A stretch of DNA of 64,000 nt, from positions 248,001 to 312,000 of the forward strand of contig JAQOOI010000011.1 of assembly GCA_028554645.1 (NCBI GenBank). Direction: 5' to 3'. The position numbers were made by a program, and so were the translations under genes. This document shows positions 21,514-33,514 of the stretch, piece by piece (position 1 is the first letter of the stretch; the number at the start of each line of letters is the position of its first letter). The notes beneath the pieces are model-generated. The model was not told the DNA's origin. It searched no databases and was given only the letters and a program-made list of their open reading frames with translations. The DNA is from Omphalotus guepiniiformis. Taxonomy: Eukaryota; Basidiomycota; Agaricomycetes; Agaricales; Omphalotaceae.

Positions 21514-24414
21514 TCACTTCCTCCGACGTTTCTTCATCTTTGTATTCGCCTCACTACCTTCATCCCTCTCACCCAACCTCTTCGCACATCCCACCTGATT
21601 ATCACCCGCTTTATCACCATCTACCAGCCCACCTGTTGTGACGGTTGTCGCCAGCACCTTTGCGACTGCCTCCTTGCGCACTTTCTCAGGCAATTTCTCC
21701 CAATAAAACTCTTCCCTTCGTCCTATTACTATCTCTATTGAAATGGGCTGCGCCGGGCCGTTGGTGTTTAAGATATTTGACGGTGTAGGCGATCCAGTGT
21801 CATCAAGCCCGCTTCTTTGCACGACTGGATGTTTCGTGAAACGTTCCATGAGGAGGTGCGCATACTGAGGGCTCGATAGCCGGAGATGACACTACGATTG
21901 TGGGTATTTGATTCGAATCGTGAGTTGAGGGGTAGGACACGGAACCCGGCGTTTAAGAGTGGAAAGAGAAAAAAAGTAGAAACGCTGTCAGTTACGGAAA
22001 CTTCGAGGACGAGATTGAAGGAAACAAGCACGTACAGTATCTGTTCCTTTCGTATAATCAACATAATCCAACTCCCCGCCCTCGCCTTTTCTTCTACCAT
22101 CGAGCACCTGAACCCGAGAAAACAGCGCACGCAGAGTCGTCTTGTTCGTATCCACATGTACGTTCCTCACAAATAGAAGACAATTCGGGGGGTACAACGA
22201 GTGAATAGTCAAGGGCGCTAAGGTCGAAATCCTTTCCTCTCCTACATAGGCCTCGCCTTCGTCGAGTCCGATACCTTCGTTTTTGCTACTACTCTTGATC
22301 CCCTTTGATGACTTCGGTGAAAACACAGATGGAGCAACTCGCTCCTTCCCTTCCACTGTAGTAGCCTCCCTCATCCTGCTACTCACACTCAAAGCTCTCC
22401 CCACAGCCTCTCTACGCACTCTCTCCGGTACCTTTTCCCAATAAAGGCCTTCCCTCCTCCCCTGAACGATTTCCACCTCTATCGGAGGTGGTGCGTGCGT
22501 GCCTCCTACGCCGTCAGTGTCAGAAGTTGCGTGAGGGGACCCAGTATCGTCTAACCCGCTCTGCTGCACGACTCTATGCGTCGTGAAATAATCCAATAGG
22601 AGTTGGGTGTGGAATGAGGTGGATAGGCGGAGGTAACACTGTTTTTGAAGGAATGGTCAGCACAACGTAGATGAGGCACAAAGGGAGATAAACCAGAGAA
22701 GAGAAAAAAAGAATAAGAAATCTGACTTACAGTATCCATTCCTTTATTATAATCAAGATAATCCAATCCGCCCTCACCCGGCATCAATTGATTCCTCTTC
22801 TCCATAGAGTCACTTGAATGCCCAACAAATGCCTTGGAAAACAACGCACGCAAAGTCGTTTTGTTCGTCTCTGTGTGTACATTGCGTACGAAGACTAAAC
22901 AGTCGGGTGGGTATGGCGAAGATGGAGCCAAAGATGACGAAGAAAGGTCTTCTCGTGCTGGAGCAACTGACGTTGAAGAGCTCGTCTCTCCATTCGTTGC
23001 CGTTCCCGAAGTCGCCGCTAAACTTTTTCCTTGCGACGAAGTATTCCAATCCACGCCTTCTGCAGCAGTATGACCATGTTCTATCAACTCGTCTAACAGC
23101 TTTTGTCGATAAGCAAGATACTCTTCTTTCAATTCGTCCCATCGCTTTTTTGAAAGCGTACGGAGACCAAATTTACGTGCGTCCGACGAGGCTGGATCTA
23201 TTTTTGGTGCGTCCAACACTCTGTCTTCCTGGATTCGTTCATTTTGTGAACCAGTGGCAGAGAGGTGGTCATGAGAGTGAACGTTGCCATCATCGGCGTT
23301 GTTGAATGACTGCTGTCTCCGGTCCCAAGGCCAAGCATTAAGTATGGCGTCTGCGTCCTGGGTGTATGAGAACACGACGAGGGCAAAGCCTTTGCATTTG
23401 GGTTGATCGGTTGGTTTGTCTAGGTGGTGAGGGGGTAAAGTGATATGTTGGATTGGGGGTATTAGGGATAGGGCAGATGATACAGATGTGGAAGCGCGAG
23501 AGCTGTGCGATTTTGATAGCAGTAAATTGTTAACGAGTTTGTATATCCCAGGAATCGTCCTATAATTCACTGGGATATTTTCCTACAACAGTAGAAATAT
23601 TGAGTGATTCGTGATACACATGCTAGAAGGAAGATTATAACATACAAGGTAAACTGTCCGAGATTCCCAGTAATCTCTCGTGAAACTCCCAGTATCCATC
23701 TCACTCTGCGGCCCGAACGACATCGAGTTGGATTTGGCACCATCAAGCGTCCGCCTTCTCACTTCATACATCCCACCATCCTTTCTTTTCGTACTCGCCG
23801 ACGCAGAGGAACCCCAATTAGCCCATGAAGGACCCGAAAGCACCATTCGCACATCCACATACGGCGCCGCATACGTCCTCAGTGCTTTCACGATTTTTGT
23901 CTCTGATACCGGCGTAGCCTCGTCTGAAAGTTGTACCAGTGGTGCTAGATGAGGGGAGTGTTTCAAGAGGTAACTGAGAGAAATGTCTTCTTGAGGGTTT
24001 CAGCGTTACGTGCATAAGGAATGAATCGTGAAAAAAGAGCATACATCCAGTCAATTCACCCATGAATGCAACATCACCAGCGTTCGCTTCAGCGTCAATC
24101 TCCTGCTGAGCATTCCACTCGATGTTTCGTCTCAAGTCGGGGTCGGACCACAGAGCATACTCTGACAGCGCCAAAACAACCAAGACAGCTAAATCTTCAT
24201 CCGAATACGAAGGTTTCGTGAGCGCTATCGTTGAGGTTGCGCGTCCAGGCTGTGATTCCAAAATTTCTTTGCCTTTGCCTTTGCCTTTGCCATCGCTTTT
24301 CGCCTCGAGTAGTGGGAATGAATTGGTGCCCGTGTTGGCTGCCACATCAGCATTTCTTGCGGTTGATGAGGATTTCTTCTTGTTTCCGACGTTTCGAGGT
24401 ACGAAGGAAAACAT
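21514..24414 (-). CDS. LARP7/Pof8-like La-related protein with two xRRM domains
   Basis: Predicted nuclear RNA-binding protein that would bind and chaperone a small RNA; relatives bind 7SK/U6 RNA (LARP7) or telomerase RNA (Pof8). Exons on the minus strand: 24414-24045, 23986-23646, 23582-22731, 22638-22036, 21891-21514, total 2544 nt (847 residues). Order: low-complexity N-terminus; degenerate La motif (about residues 65-165, with SETKIVKALRTYAAPYVDVR); RRM1 (RTVYLENIPV to CKGFALVVFSY); linker; then two xRRM units. Each unit has FVRNVHxxTNKTTLRALFS, LDYxDYxKGxDT, an intron, CxLRLS, a long helix, and the RREExYWEKxPExVR signature. Xrrm 1 is roughly residues 440-590, xRRM 2 roughly 650-820; the tail is KKRRRK. 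The intron falls at the same place in both units, so one was copied from the other. It ends 158 bases from the convergent thioesterase. Confidence 0.8.
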
Positions 24415-25177
24415 GAAGCCTGATGAAGGTATACATTGAGGCTAGTTGGCTGGCTATATGCGCGCATGATGATGCCGTCTCTTGATCTTGCCGGCCGCCG
24501 GGTACTTACGCTTGTCAAGTACCACGACCTGCTACTCTTTATGCCTTCTTCCAAGGTCGAAAAGCTTGAGAATGAATTACAAGGGGTACTATGAACGAGA
24601 AACGTCAGACTTAGAGGTGAGGAAAAGAGACTCGTAGTCTCGCCTTCACAACACCTCACAAACTTTTTCCACAGTGAATTTTTATTTTACTTTTTGGTTT
24701 GACTTTCACGGATTGTGGAGATTGAAGACCAAAAGTCGTGCTTTTCCTTTTATTTGACTTGTTATCTAGCTTATTATTTTGATTCTATAGCTCATATCTC
24801 TCGCTGGATCACTGTCCCGGATCGTTCGACGGGTTCATGTTTTCTTTGGTCGGGAGACTCTTGGACTCTTGGACTTCAGTACGCTTTTAGCTGCATTCTC
24901 CTCATCACACGTCCTACAGCCTAGAAGTACCGCACTCAAAATCAATGTCAGATATGGCATGGGGGATCACTGTATGCGCTATGTTTGACATGCATCACTC
25001 TCACGAGGGAGTTCTAGGACCCACATAATCAATTCTCCATTCTATGTTGCCTTGCAATTGGCGTCTAGCTGGTAATTCCTGGCCCGAAAGTCATCTGATA
25101 CGCACCCATTTCGGAAAGCAGTGCCTAATGCCAAACGTTGCCCTTTGCCCAATTCTCGTCATTGCGACAGGTCTAGG
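24415..25177. other. Divergent intergenic region
   Basis: Lies between the starts of the La-related gene (minus) and the coiled-coil gene (plus), so it should hold both promoters. No other gene seen. Confidence 0.4.
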
Positions 25178-27311
25178 ATGCTCCCGAGACGATCAGCTCA
25201 CAGCCCGCCCAACTTCGCTAACGATCCCGAATGGATTGCGTGGCGCGATAAGCTCAAGAAGACACTGGAATCACTCTTAATGCCTACCTTGCAGATTGCT
25301 GTAGACCGACGCGCGCGCGATTTGCAGCTGGCGAATAGCGAAGAAGAAAGGCTGAAGGCCGAGGACGACTACGCGAAGATACGGAAGGAGATTGACACCG
25401 CTGCGATGAAGCGATTCCAGTTTTACTCTGCAAAAGAGCGGGAGAAGTTTATGGAATATCAGGAGTTGGGACGTAAATGGACGCCGCCAGTGAATGCGGT
25501 TGAAGTTGTTTGTCAGTCCAGAAATTGATCGTTTGCCACGTCCTGACTGATGTTCTCCAGACACACTACCGTCATGGTTCCTGGAGAACGAATACCCCCA
25601 TACTCAGACTAGGGGCGGCGATGGTCCACAGAAGGATAGTCTTTTCCGTGATACCTCACCGGCTGGTCACGATGCCAGAGTTGATCACGATGGGGGAAAG
25701 AAGGAAGGGAATGGAGCACCCGGCATGGGTCCAAATGCTGAACAAAGTGATGGTGAGACATCTGCAGTGGGCGGTGATAGTGCAATACCAGATGTTGAAG
25801 AGAACGTGAGCGTACCATTCGTACTTTCAAGTCTATCATCAACTGAGCAATGTACAGAACGATGTGCAGCCCGGTGAAGAAAACGTGAGCGTACCCCTTC
25901 TGTGGCGTACATCGAATTCCATTACCGACCAGCTGCCCGCTGTGTTGCCCACAGGTCGATCGAAGGGCTCAGTTCACGATGTTAAGAGGACTCGAGCGAC
26001 GTCTGCGACAAGAATATGTTCAGTTTGCCAAGAAGAAACAACAAGTTTGGCTACAAGCGGAGGAAATTTCCCGCCATGAAATGGAGCTCACAGCTTTGAA
26101 GACAGAGCTGGAAGAGAGGGCCGTGCGCATAGCTCAAGAGGAGCAGCTATCGGTTTACAAGCAAGAAGTCTTTCAGCGGAAAGCTGCGGAGCTGACGGCA
26201 CGAGAAGAACAAACGAACAAGCGACTAAGGGATGTGGAAATAAGAGAGACGCTTGTGAATGAGGCGGAACAAGAAGTAGAGAGTAGAGCGATGGATATGG
26301 AAGAAAGGGAGGCAGAATTAGTCGCATCGCTACAGGAGCAAGTGCGGGAGCAGATACAGGAGGGAACTGACGCGATGAATCGTCAGCTTCGAGAAGTGGA
26401 GCTGGCAATCGAAGAGAGGGAGGTAGAGATTTCGAAGCAACAAGAGGCTCTTTCGTGTCGACAGCAGCAGCTTGACCAACACGAACAAAAAGTAGGCGCT
26501 CATGAAGTGGAGATGCGGAAGTGGGAGGGTAGACTCCATGCAGAGGCTGAGGATCTACAAGAGCAGAAAGATGAACACCAAAAAAAGGCGCGCACTGTCG
26601 ATTTCTGGCTTGACAAGAGGAGGGAAGGGCTGGACGAGAGGGAGAAGTCCTTGAGGAGGAAAGAAGAGGTTGCGCTTCGCAGGAATGAATTTCTCGATCA
26701 GGAAGCAGAACGCGCGCGGGTGGAAAAGGAGAGGCTACAGCTTCGGGAGAACGAATTGACTTCAAGAGCTGAAGCACTCGAGCGTAGAAGTGTTGAAATT
26801 GGGAGTGTCGAAGAGAAAGTGGCGCGCTGGATGTCGGAGCTAAAAGCCTCCATACCGAGCTCTTCTAGCTTTGCCATCTCGTCCTCAGAGTACAATTCGT
26901 ACCCTCAGATAGGCATCGACTCTACTTTCCAGAGGCAAAGTTTCGGTTTTCGAGCAAATGGGAGCCCTTTTGGATTAGATGCTCCGATTAAATTTCCGGT
27001 GGACAGACTATCAAGGACGACTCAGTATGTCGTCTGCACAAGAAATTCATACCGAACAACACTGACAAATTTCTAGGTCGGTTTTGCAAGGAGCGACTGC
27101 CTTCAACATCTTTGGGGGTAATTTCACGTCTGTTGGAGGCGACATGCATCATGGTAGAATTCGAACAACATCCCAGCCTACAGGTACGTTGCTCATTCAA
27201 TGTTCGACGCCCAACTTTGTTGACTTGAAATTATTGATAGATGCAGAGCTAGCACGAATGACGATAGCAAACAGGAACAATACTCACTCCCTGGTGCCGG
27301 CGGTCCCCTAG
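25178..27311 (+). CDS. Coiled-coil protein with FNIxGG motif, unknown function
   Basis: No enzyme domain recognised. Exons 25178-25511, 25561-25805, 25858-25884, 25955-27024, 27077-27183 and 27241-27311 sum to 1854 nt (617 residues). After an N-terminal helical part (NDPEWIAWRDKLKKTLESLL) there is an acidic Gly/Asp-rich linker, then about 290 residues of nearly unbroken Glu/Arg/Gln-rich coiled coil (26000-26860). The last part carries ATAFNIFGGNFTSVGGDM, a short Gly-rich motif that I know from many agaric proteins of unknown role and that recurs in the NACHT protein 3 kb downstream. Start at ATG 25178 is the first in frame; an upstream exon is possible. The 3' end is less certain: beyond 27241 another frame (EQYSLPGAGGPLAAYNDNSG) also looks coding but does not join in phase. 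Confidence 0.6.
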
Positions 27312-28213
27312 CAGCGTACAACGACAATAGTGGTGAACAAGTAAGGAAGAGGAGATCGATAACATATCGATTGCTCGTCCTACTAAGACGAATGCCGTTC
27401 GATCACCTTCCCGCGCGTGCTCGATGTGATAGATGTAGAGTTTGATGAGCGTGGGCTTTAGGGCTAAAACTCCAGTGCGGCAGACCCAGGCTAGTATGAC
27501 GCCAGTCTGCAGTCGTCACTGTGGAGGCGCCCAGGATCTGCTAAAACTCCGTCGCGGCTTCGGTACATCTTTTGGCAGAAATCACCTAAATACACATCAG
27601 TATTCAACCGCCACCCCACCCACGCCGTTATAACGAATTTGAATGCGCAACTCGGGATTGCAAATCAACTAGGAGGGTCTGTTGTTGGTTCGATGTACTT
27701 TCAGTCAGTAATTTCTTGCTTTGTATCGTTGTATTGCCATCAACGTCGTCAATTATCATTCTCATACCTTGCTGTGCCAATCTTGAACTAGGTGTTCGAC
27801 CTTATGTGTCTGAGAACTTTGAAACCTGCTCTTCAGCTCGTCAAAGCCCCTATGTAAACACAGCCACAACTGACCTCCAGCTACGAGATCGTTTCCGCTG
27901 TCAATCTTAGTTGGATCATTCGGACTCAACGCGGGCGCAAAATGTTCACTTGGCATCTCTCGATATGCCTTGCTTTGACGTTACCAACATCACTTTAAAT
28001 GCATTGCAAATAATTTCTTAGGAGTTTCCTAGCGAATCAGGGGCTGAGTCAGGGAGTGCTCAGACAACCAGTGCGAGAATCTCAGACAGGGTACTCTGTA
28101 AATACATAAAAGGCTTGCCCTTCAGCGATCTTTCTTCAGACAAACTTGAACTTGAACCACCACCACCGCTCATAACATATTCAAACCAAACCATCCACTA
28201 TCTGTCTAACACC
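27312..28213. other. Intergenic region, no gene seen
   Basis: A 63-codon open frame at about 27442-27630 is unsupported. The final part, with AAATACATAAAAGG about 110 bases before the next ATG, may be the promoter of the zinc-finger gene. Confidence 0.4.
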
Positions 28214-29000
28214 ATGGCTGACGTTAACTACCTTGACGCGTCCTACTGCGCTACTTGCGACGAATATTTCGTTGACAAACGAGCTCGCGCTGAGCATATC
28301 GATGGGTCATTGAAGCATCCCAAGTGCACCATTTGTGCTCAGCGGTTCCTTAACATGCACGTCCTGCGTAACGTAAGTCTTGTCCATCCGACTCATCTTT
28401 GTCAACGTCAACTAATATCTTTCCATCTGTCATTAGCACTACACCCTCTCATCCCACCACCACTACTGTCGCATTTGCGACAAACTCCTCCACTCTGCCG
28501 GTGCCCTCGAAGTCCATATCAACTACTACCACGGCTGTGATGACAGCGACTCGGACGACGAGGGAGACTACGATTCTCGTGAAGAGGGATGGGAAGACGA
28601 TGAAGCGGAGGATCTCTACCCAAACGGTTTCCCAGAGGATCAGCTGAAGGATATCGGTGATTATGTGTCGTACGAGGATGACGACAGCTACGATTTCGAG
28701 GATATCGAGGACCTTGAAGACCCGCCTTTCGAGTTCGAGGCGGAGTCGGATACTGAGGACGATGTCGATGACGATGAGGAGCAGGATGAGGAAAATGAGA
28801 ATACTGCGCATCAATTTGCTTGTCCGTTGTGCGAGAAGAAGCATGTGGAGCATCAGCATGCGATTTGTACCACTCCTTGCGGGCATATGTTTTGTGCGCC
28901 ATGTATCACGTCGGCGTACAAGTATACGCAGATGTGTTCTATCTGTGATGAGCGGGGTGAACTTGATCAGTTGCGGAGGATATATATCTCGGAGTATTGA
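28214..29000 (+). CDS. C2H2 and RING zinc-finger protein
   Basis: Two exons, 28214-28372 and 28437-29000, give 723 nt (240 residues). Three C2H2-like fingers come first: CATCDEYFVDKRARAEHIDG, CTICAQRFLNMHVLRNH (split by the intron) and CRICDKLLHSAGALEVHINY. A very acidic stretch of about 85 residues follows (Asp/Glu-rich with Tyr). The C-terminus is a RING-type finger: CPLC, then CGHMFCAPC, then CSIC. This layout (N-terminal C2H2, acidic middle, C-terminal RING) suggests an E3 ubiquitin ligase; target unknown. The ATG lies in a good context (CACCATGG). An open frame on the opposite strand over the acidic part is a shadow. Confidence 0.8.
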
Positions 29001-29049
29001 TGTTTTGTGCTCCATACACCAATGCAGAATGTAGTGTAACAGTTGTGAT

Positions 29050-29490
29050 TGAATTTTGCATTTGTTTCCAAACCTTTAAACATTCGACCCCGCTTGAATA
29101 AAACGTCGAGGGTGAAGCCTTTGATTTTGGATTGGTCGTTTGGTTTGTTCAGGCGGTAAATGTGAAGAATGATATGTTCTATTGGAGACAATGAAGATTG
29201 GGGTAAAGACCATTATCATATCGACGTGGAAGTGTTAAAGATGGGCGCTGTTGATAACATTGAGTTAACGATATGGCAATGTATAACCCAAAAATTGTCT
29301 TGTAGTTCTGGAGTAGTTTCCTTACGGATATCAAGAAATGAGTTATTCGTAATACATGTTAGAAATAAAATGGATAACATACCAAGTGAAAAACCATCCG
29401 AAATCCAGTAATCCGTTGTATAGCCCATATCATCCTCGGTAAACCAAAAATTCGGAGGACTCAACTCCGCCTTTTGGTGGCGGTAGCAGA
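29050..29490 (-). pseudogene. Decayed fragment B of the LARP7/Pof8-like gene
   Basis: On the minus strand this resembles the parent's exon 2 end, intron and exon 3 start (about 23360-23720). Landmarks in order: GYTTDYW (parent SFTRDYW), the intron with CATGTATTACGAATAACTC (parent CATGTGTATCACGAATCACTC), and then IxHIxLxxxxLNKPNDQSKIKGF (parent IQHITLPPHHLDKPTDQPKCKGF). Stops and indels break the frame. It covers a part of the parent that overlaps fragment A only at one end, so the two relics are separate events or separate remains. Confidence 0.7.
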
Positions 29491-29905
29491 CTGAGACTAA
29501 GAGTCTTCAGGTCTGATTGAGTTGAGCGTTATGGTAGCCAGTATACATGGCAGTTTTCGAGTGTCGTTCGTAAATGGCTCCGTGGACGACTTTGCGGAAG
29601 ACTTGGGGCCTGACTCGGGAGAGGTGTGGAAGACAATATGTTCGTTCATTCACCAGATTGTCTAAAATTTGAACCCATTATCTCCTGGTCCACTATCAGT
29701 TTTCGACATCCTCATGCCAATCTCACGGTATGATGTGGGCAATAAGTAATGTGGGACGGTAAGCAGACAGAACAAAAAAATTGACTTTATGTCGATCTGT
29801 ATTGAGCACGTGATAGTGATAAATCAAGATAAGGAACAAGATCACTACACGCACGCACTGTCAAGTCTTCCACAAACCACCACCATCCTGCTTCAGAGTC
29901 TACCA

Positions 29906-32900
29906 ATGAACTCTCCCTCACCCCCAGGAGATGTTCAGGCATCTCCTGAACAAGGTACCAACCCCATTACTGATCTGAAACAGGGCAAGTTTCAGTCAGA
30001 TCTGATATGTTTTCAAATGCTCACCACTTCAATATTGATGGTGGTGCTTTCAACATTAATCATGGAGTCATCAACAATTACACCTCTAGATCTGTGAACA
30101 GCTTTGAACAGCTCCAATGTATGTACATGACTAAAGCTTAACAGTCAATGATCAAGTAATCATGTTTTGCATAGATGTGCTACAACAGTTACATCCTGTA
30201 ACAAGTGCTTTCTCTGAGGCTGTAGGCCATTCTACCTGTTTGGAGGGTACCCGCACAAAGGTCCTTGCCTTACTTTATGAATGGGCCACTAATAAAGATG
30301 GCCCAGGAGTCTTCTGGCTGAGTGGAGTTGCTGGGATTGGGAAATCTACCATTACTCAGAGCTTCTGTCAGCAACTGGGAACTCAACATCTTCTGGGAGC
30401 AAGTTACTTCTGCTCCAGATCATCTAATGACAGAAGTAATGTGAAGAATATCATTCCCACTATTGCTGCATCTCTTTGCAACTCAGCACACTGGCTATCT
30501 CAATAAGCTTGTGGATGTGCTCAAGGCCAAGGGTCTGGGTGTTGCTGATTATACCACACCAGCACATCAATTTCAAATTCTCCTTGGCCAGCCACTTGCT
30601 GAGGCAGATTTTCCTCACAACAAAGTCATTGTGATTGATGCATTGGATGAATGCAGTGATCCAGCAGCCACATCTATCATCTTATCTGTTCTCATGAAGA
30701 ATGTGTCCCATCTTCCTATCAAAATCTTCCTTTCTAGCAGGCCTGAACCAGTTATTCAGAAAGCTGTCAACCAGTCATCTAGCAAGCAGCACTTTAGTCC
30801 TACAAGATGTTGAAGACAAAGTTGTTCAAGATGACATAAAACAATACCTCTTTTATCATCTTGCATCTATTGATTACAATGGTGCAAGTGATTATATTGA
30901 GAAGCTGGCCACACTTTCTGGAAAGCTCTTCATTTATGCATCCACAATAGTGCACTACATCCAGGACTATGATGCTGATGATCAAGCAGGCCGTCTAATA
31001 ATGTTTATTGATGGATCTGCCACCTTGTACAAAGGAGGTTTAAATCAGCTCTATGGCCAAATACTTGCTAAGGCAGCTCAAAGAATAGAAGATCAGGAAC
31101 TCAAGAATAAGGAGGCTTGTGTTACACACAGTACTTTGCCTTCAGACTCCCTTGTCTATAGGTGCTATACAGGACCTACTCAAGTTGCCCACTCTGCAAA
31201 TTCAGTCATGTCTTAGATCCTTTAACTCAGTGCTGGATATACCACAAGATCCAAAGATTCCAGTTGCCATTTTCCATGCATCATTTCCTGAATTCATGGT
31301 GACACCAAGCTGTCTGCCTGCATATCATCTGAATGCTGAAGATTATCATGCATCTCTTGTCCAGTGTTGCCTACAGTACATGGACACTTCTCTACAGCAG
31401 AATGTCTGTCAAGTTGAGGCAAATACACCAAGGAGTGAAATATCAGACACTACTGTAGATGAGTGCATTAGGAATCCCAAGCCTGCTCTGGAATATTGCT
31501 GCAAGTACTGGGCATCACACTGGATAAAGGCTAGATCAAACATCAAGAAGGATCATTTACTTGCATTGGAGAATTTTCTTTCCAGGCATCTTTTAAAGTG
31601 GGTGGAGCATCTAATCCTTCTAAATCAGCTGCAGGTTGCAGCTTCAAGTATGCAAACAAGTGCTACACTCAATAATGGTGAGTGAGATGTTGATGTATGA
31701 TCAAGAAAATAAGATTTAACAGCAGTATTGACAGACCAATCAAAGACTTTCACACAATCACAGTGTTTCACAATGGCTAACAGAGGGCAGAACATTTATT
31801 GTTCAGAGTCTTGATTGCATATCAAGATTTCCTATCATGATTTATAGCTCACCACTAGTCTGGTTGCCCACAAAAAGTGTTCTCAACAGATATAGAGAAG
31901 AATACATTACCAGAGGGCCAAAAGTTGTTTATGGTCTTCAGGAGTCATGGAGTGCCTGTGAAACAAATTCTACATCATCCAAACTGTGTATACTGTGTTG
32001 CAGTTTCCCTAGATGGCTTGCATATGGCATCTGGCTCAATTGACAGGGCTATCAGAATCTGGAACACAGCCACTGGCCAGACAGAGCAGATTTTCAGAGG
32101 CCATTCAAAGCAGGTGAATTCTGTTGCCTATTCTTCAGATGGCTTGCATGTAGTGTCTGGCTCATGGGATATGGATGCCAGAATCTGGAACATGGCCACT
32201 GGTCAGACAGAGCAGGTTTTTAAAGGCCATTCAGGTTGGGTGACCTCTGTTGCCTTTTCTCCAGATAGCTTGAATGTGGTGTCTGGCTCATCAGACAAGG
32301 ATGTCAGGATCTGGAACACAGCCACTGGTCAGACAGAGCAGGTCCTTACAGGTCATTCAGATACAGTGTACTCTGTTGTGTTTTCTTCAGATGGCTTGCA
32401 TATAGTATCTGGCTCATATGACAAAGATGTCAGAATCTGGAACAAAGCCACTGGTCAGACAAAGCAGGTCCTCAGAGGACATTCAGATCTGGTTCTTTCT
32501 GTTGCCTATTCTCCAGATGGGTTGCATGTGCTGTCTGGCTCAAGAGACAAAGATGTCAGAATCTGGAATACAGCCACTGGTCAGACAGAGCAGGTCCTTA
32601 GAGGTCATTCAAATGGGGTGACATCTGTTGCATTTTCTCCAGATGACTTATATGTGGTGTCTGGCTCAGTTGACAATACTGTCAGGATCTGGAACACAGC
32701 CACTGGTCAGACAGAGCAGATTCTCAGAGGCCATTCAAAACAGGTCAATTCTGTTGCCTATTCTTTAGATGGCTTGCATGTGGTGTCTGGCTCATTGGAC
32801 AAAGATGTCAGAATCTGGAACACAGCCACTGGTGAGACAGAGCAGGTTCTAAGAGACCATTCACATGGGGTGACCTCTGTTGCCTTTTCTCCAGATGGCT

Positions 32901-33514
32901 TGTACTTGTCTGGTCCAAATGACAAGAATGTCAGAATCTGGGATACACGCACTGGTCAGACAGAGCAGGTCCTCAGAGGTCATTCAAATCTGGTGACCTC
33001 TGTTGCCTTTTCTCCAAATGGCTTGCATGTGTCTGGCTCATCAGACAAGGATATTATAATTTGGAACATAGCCACTGGTCAGACAGAGCAGGTTCTTAGA
33101 GGCCATGAAGCAGATCAGATATGCTCTATTGCCTTTTCTCCAGATAGCTTGTATATCCTTTCAGAAGTAGTATATCCTCTCAGGACAATTGTTTGGAACA
33201 TTATGACTGGCTGTCAGGAGCCCAGTATGTCTATTGTCTCTTTGCTATTGAGTCTTTTCTAACAGTTGTGGTATTTAGACTTTCCAAATCTTTCATATGC
33301 AATTCCAACTGTTCCTCTCTATCATTTGTCTGAATACAATGATGAAACCTCCTCTTCAAGTCTTCTGGCTTCTGGCCCAGGTGATTCCTCCCAGCATATA
33401 CTCTGGATTCCCTCCCATTATTGTGACATTGCAGTGATGAAACAGCATGGCCACAAGGTTTGTTTTGGCCATAAATCAGGAAGCATAACAATCTTGCACA
33501 TGCTGCCATTATAA
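29906..33514 (+). pseudogene. NACHT-WD40 (STAND/NLR-like) gene, NACHT half frameshifted
   Basis: Family: fungal signal-transduction NTPases related to HET-D/HET-E, linked to non-self recognition. The start ATG 29906 is followed by introns (about 29960-29996, and about 30120-30172) and the motif HHFNIDGGAFNINHGVINNY. The NACHT part has Walker A GVAGIGKST (30330-30356) and Walker B VIVIDALDECSD (30630-30665). The frame shifts near 30500, 30775 and 31120, each by +1, with no splice sites to explain it. A normal GTGAGT intron follows at about 31680, but the join region 31740-31900 also fails to read through. From 31877 the frame is open again for ten WD repeats, an intron at 33225-33278, and a closing exon (FGHKSGSITILHMLPL) ending at 33514. 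Either a pseudogene whose WD half is preserved or a gene with several base-calling indels. Confidence 0.75.
31945..33200 (+). repeat. Ten tandem WD40 repeats, about 126 bp each
   Basis: Units of 42 codons run HS..VTSVAFSPDGLHVVSGS.DKDVRIWNTATGQTEQVLRG. They are almost identical at DNA level in the second half (for example ATCTGGAACACAGCCACTGG recurs). Units 8 and 9 lack one codon before SG. The tenth is diverged. Confidence 0.9.

Noticed and set aside
30470..31130. Explaining the NACHT frameshifts by introns
   Set aside because: No GT...AG pair near the three break points restores the frame without losing conserved residues.
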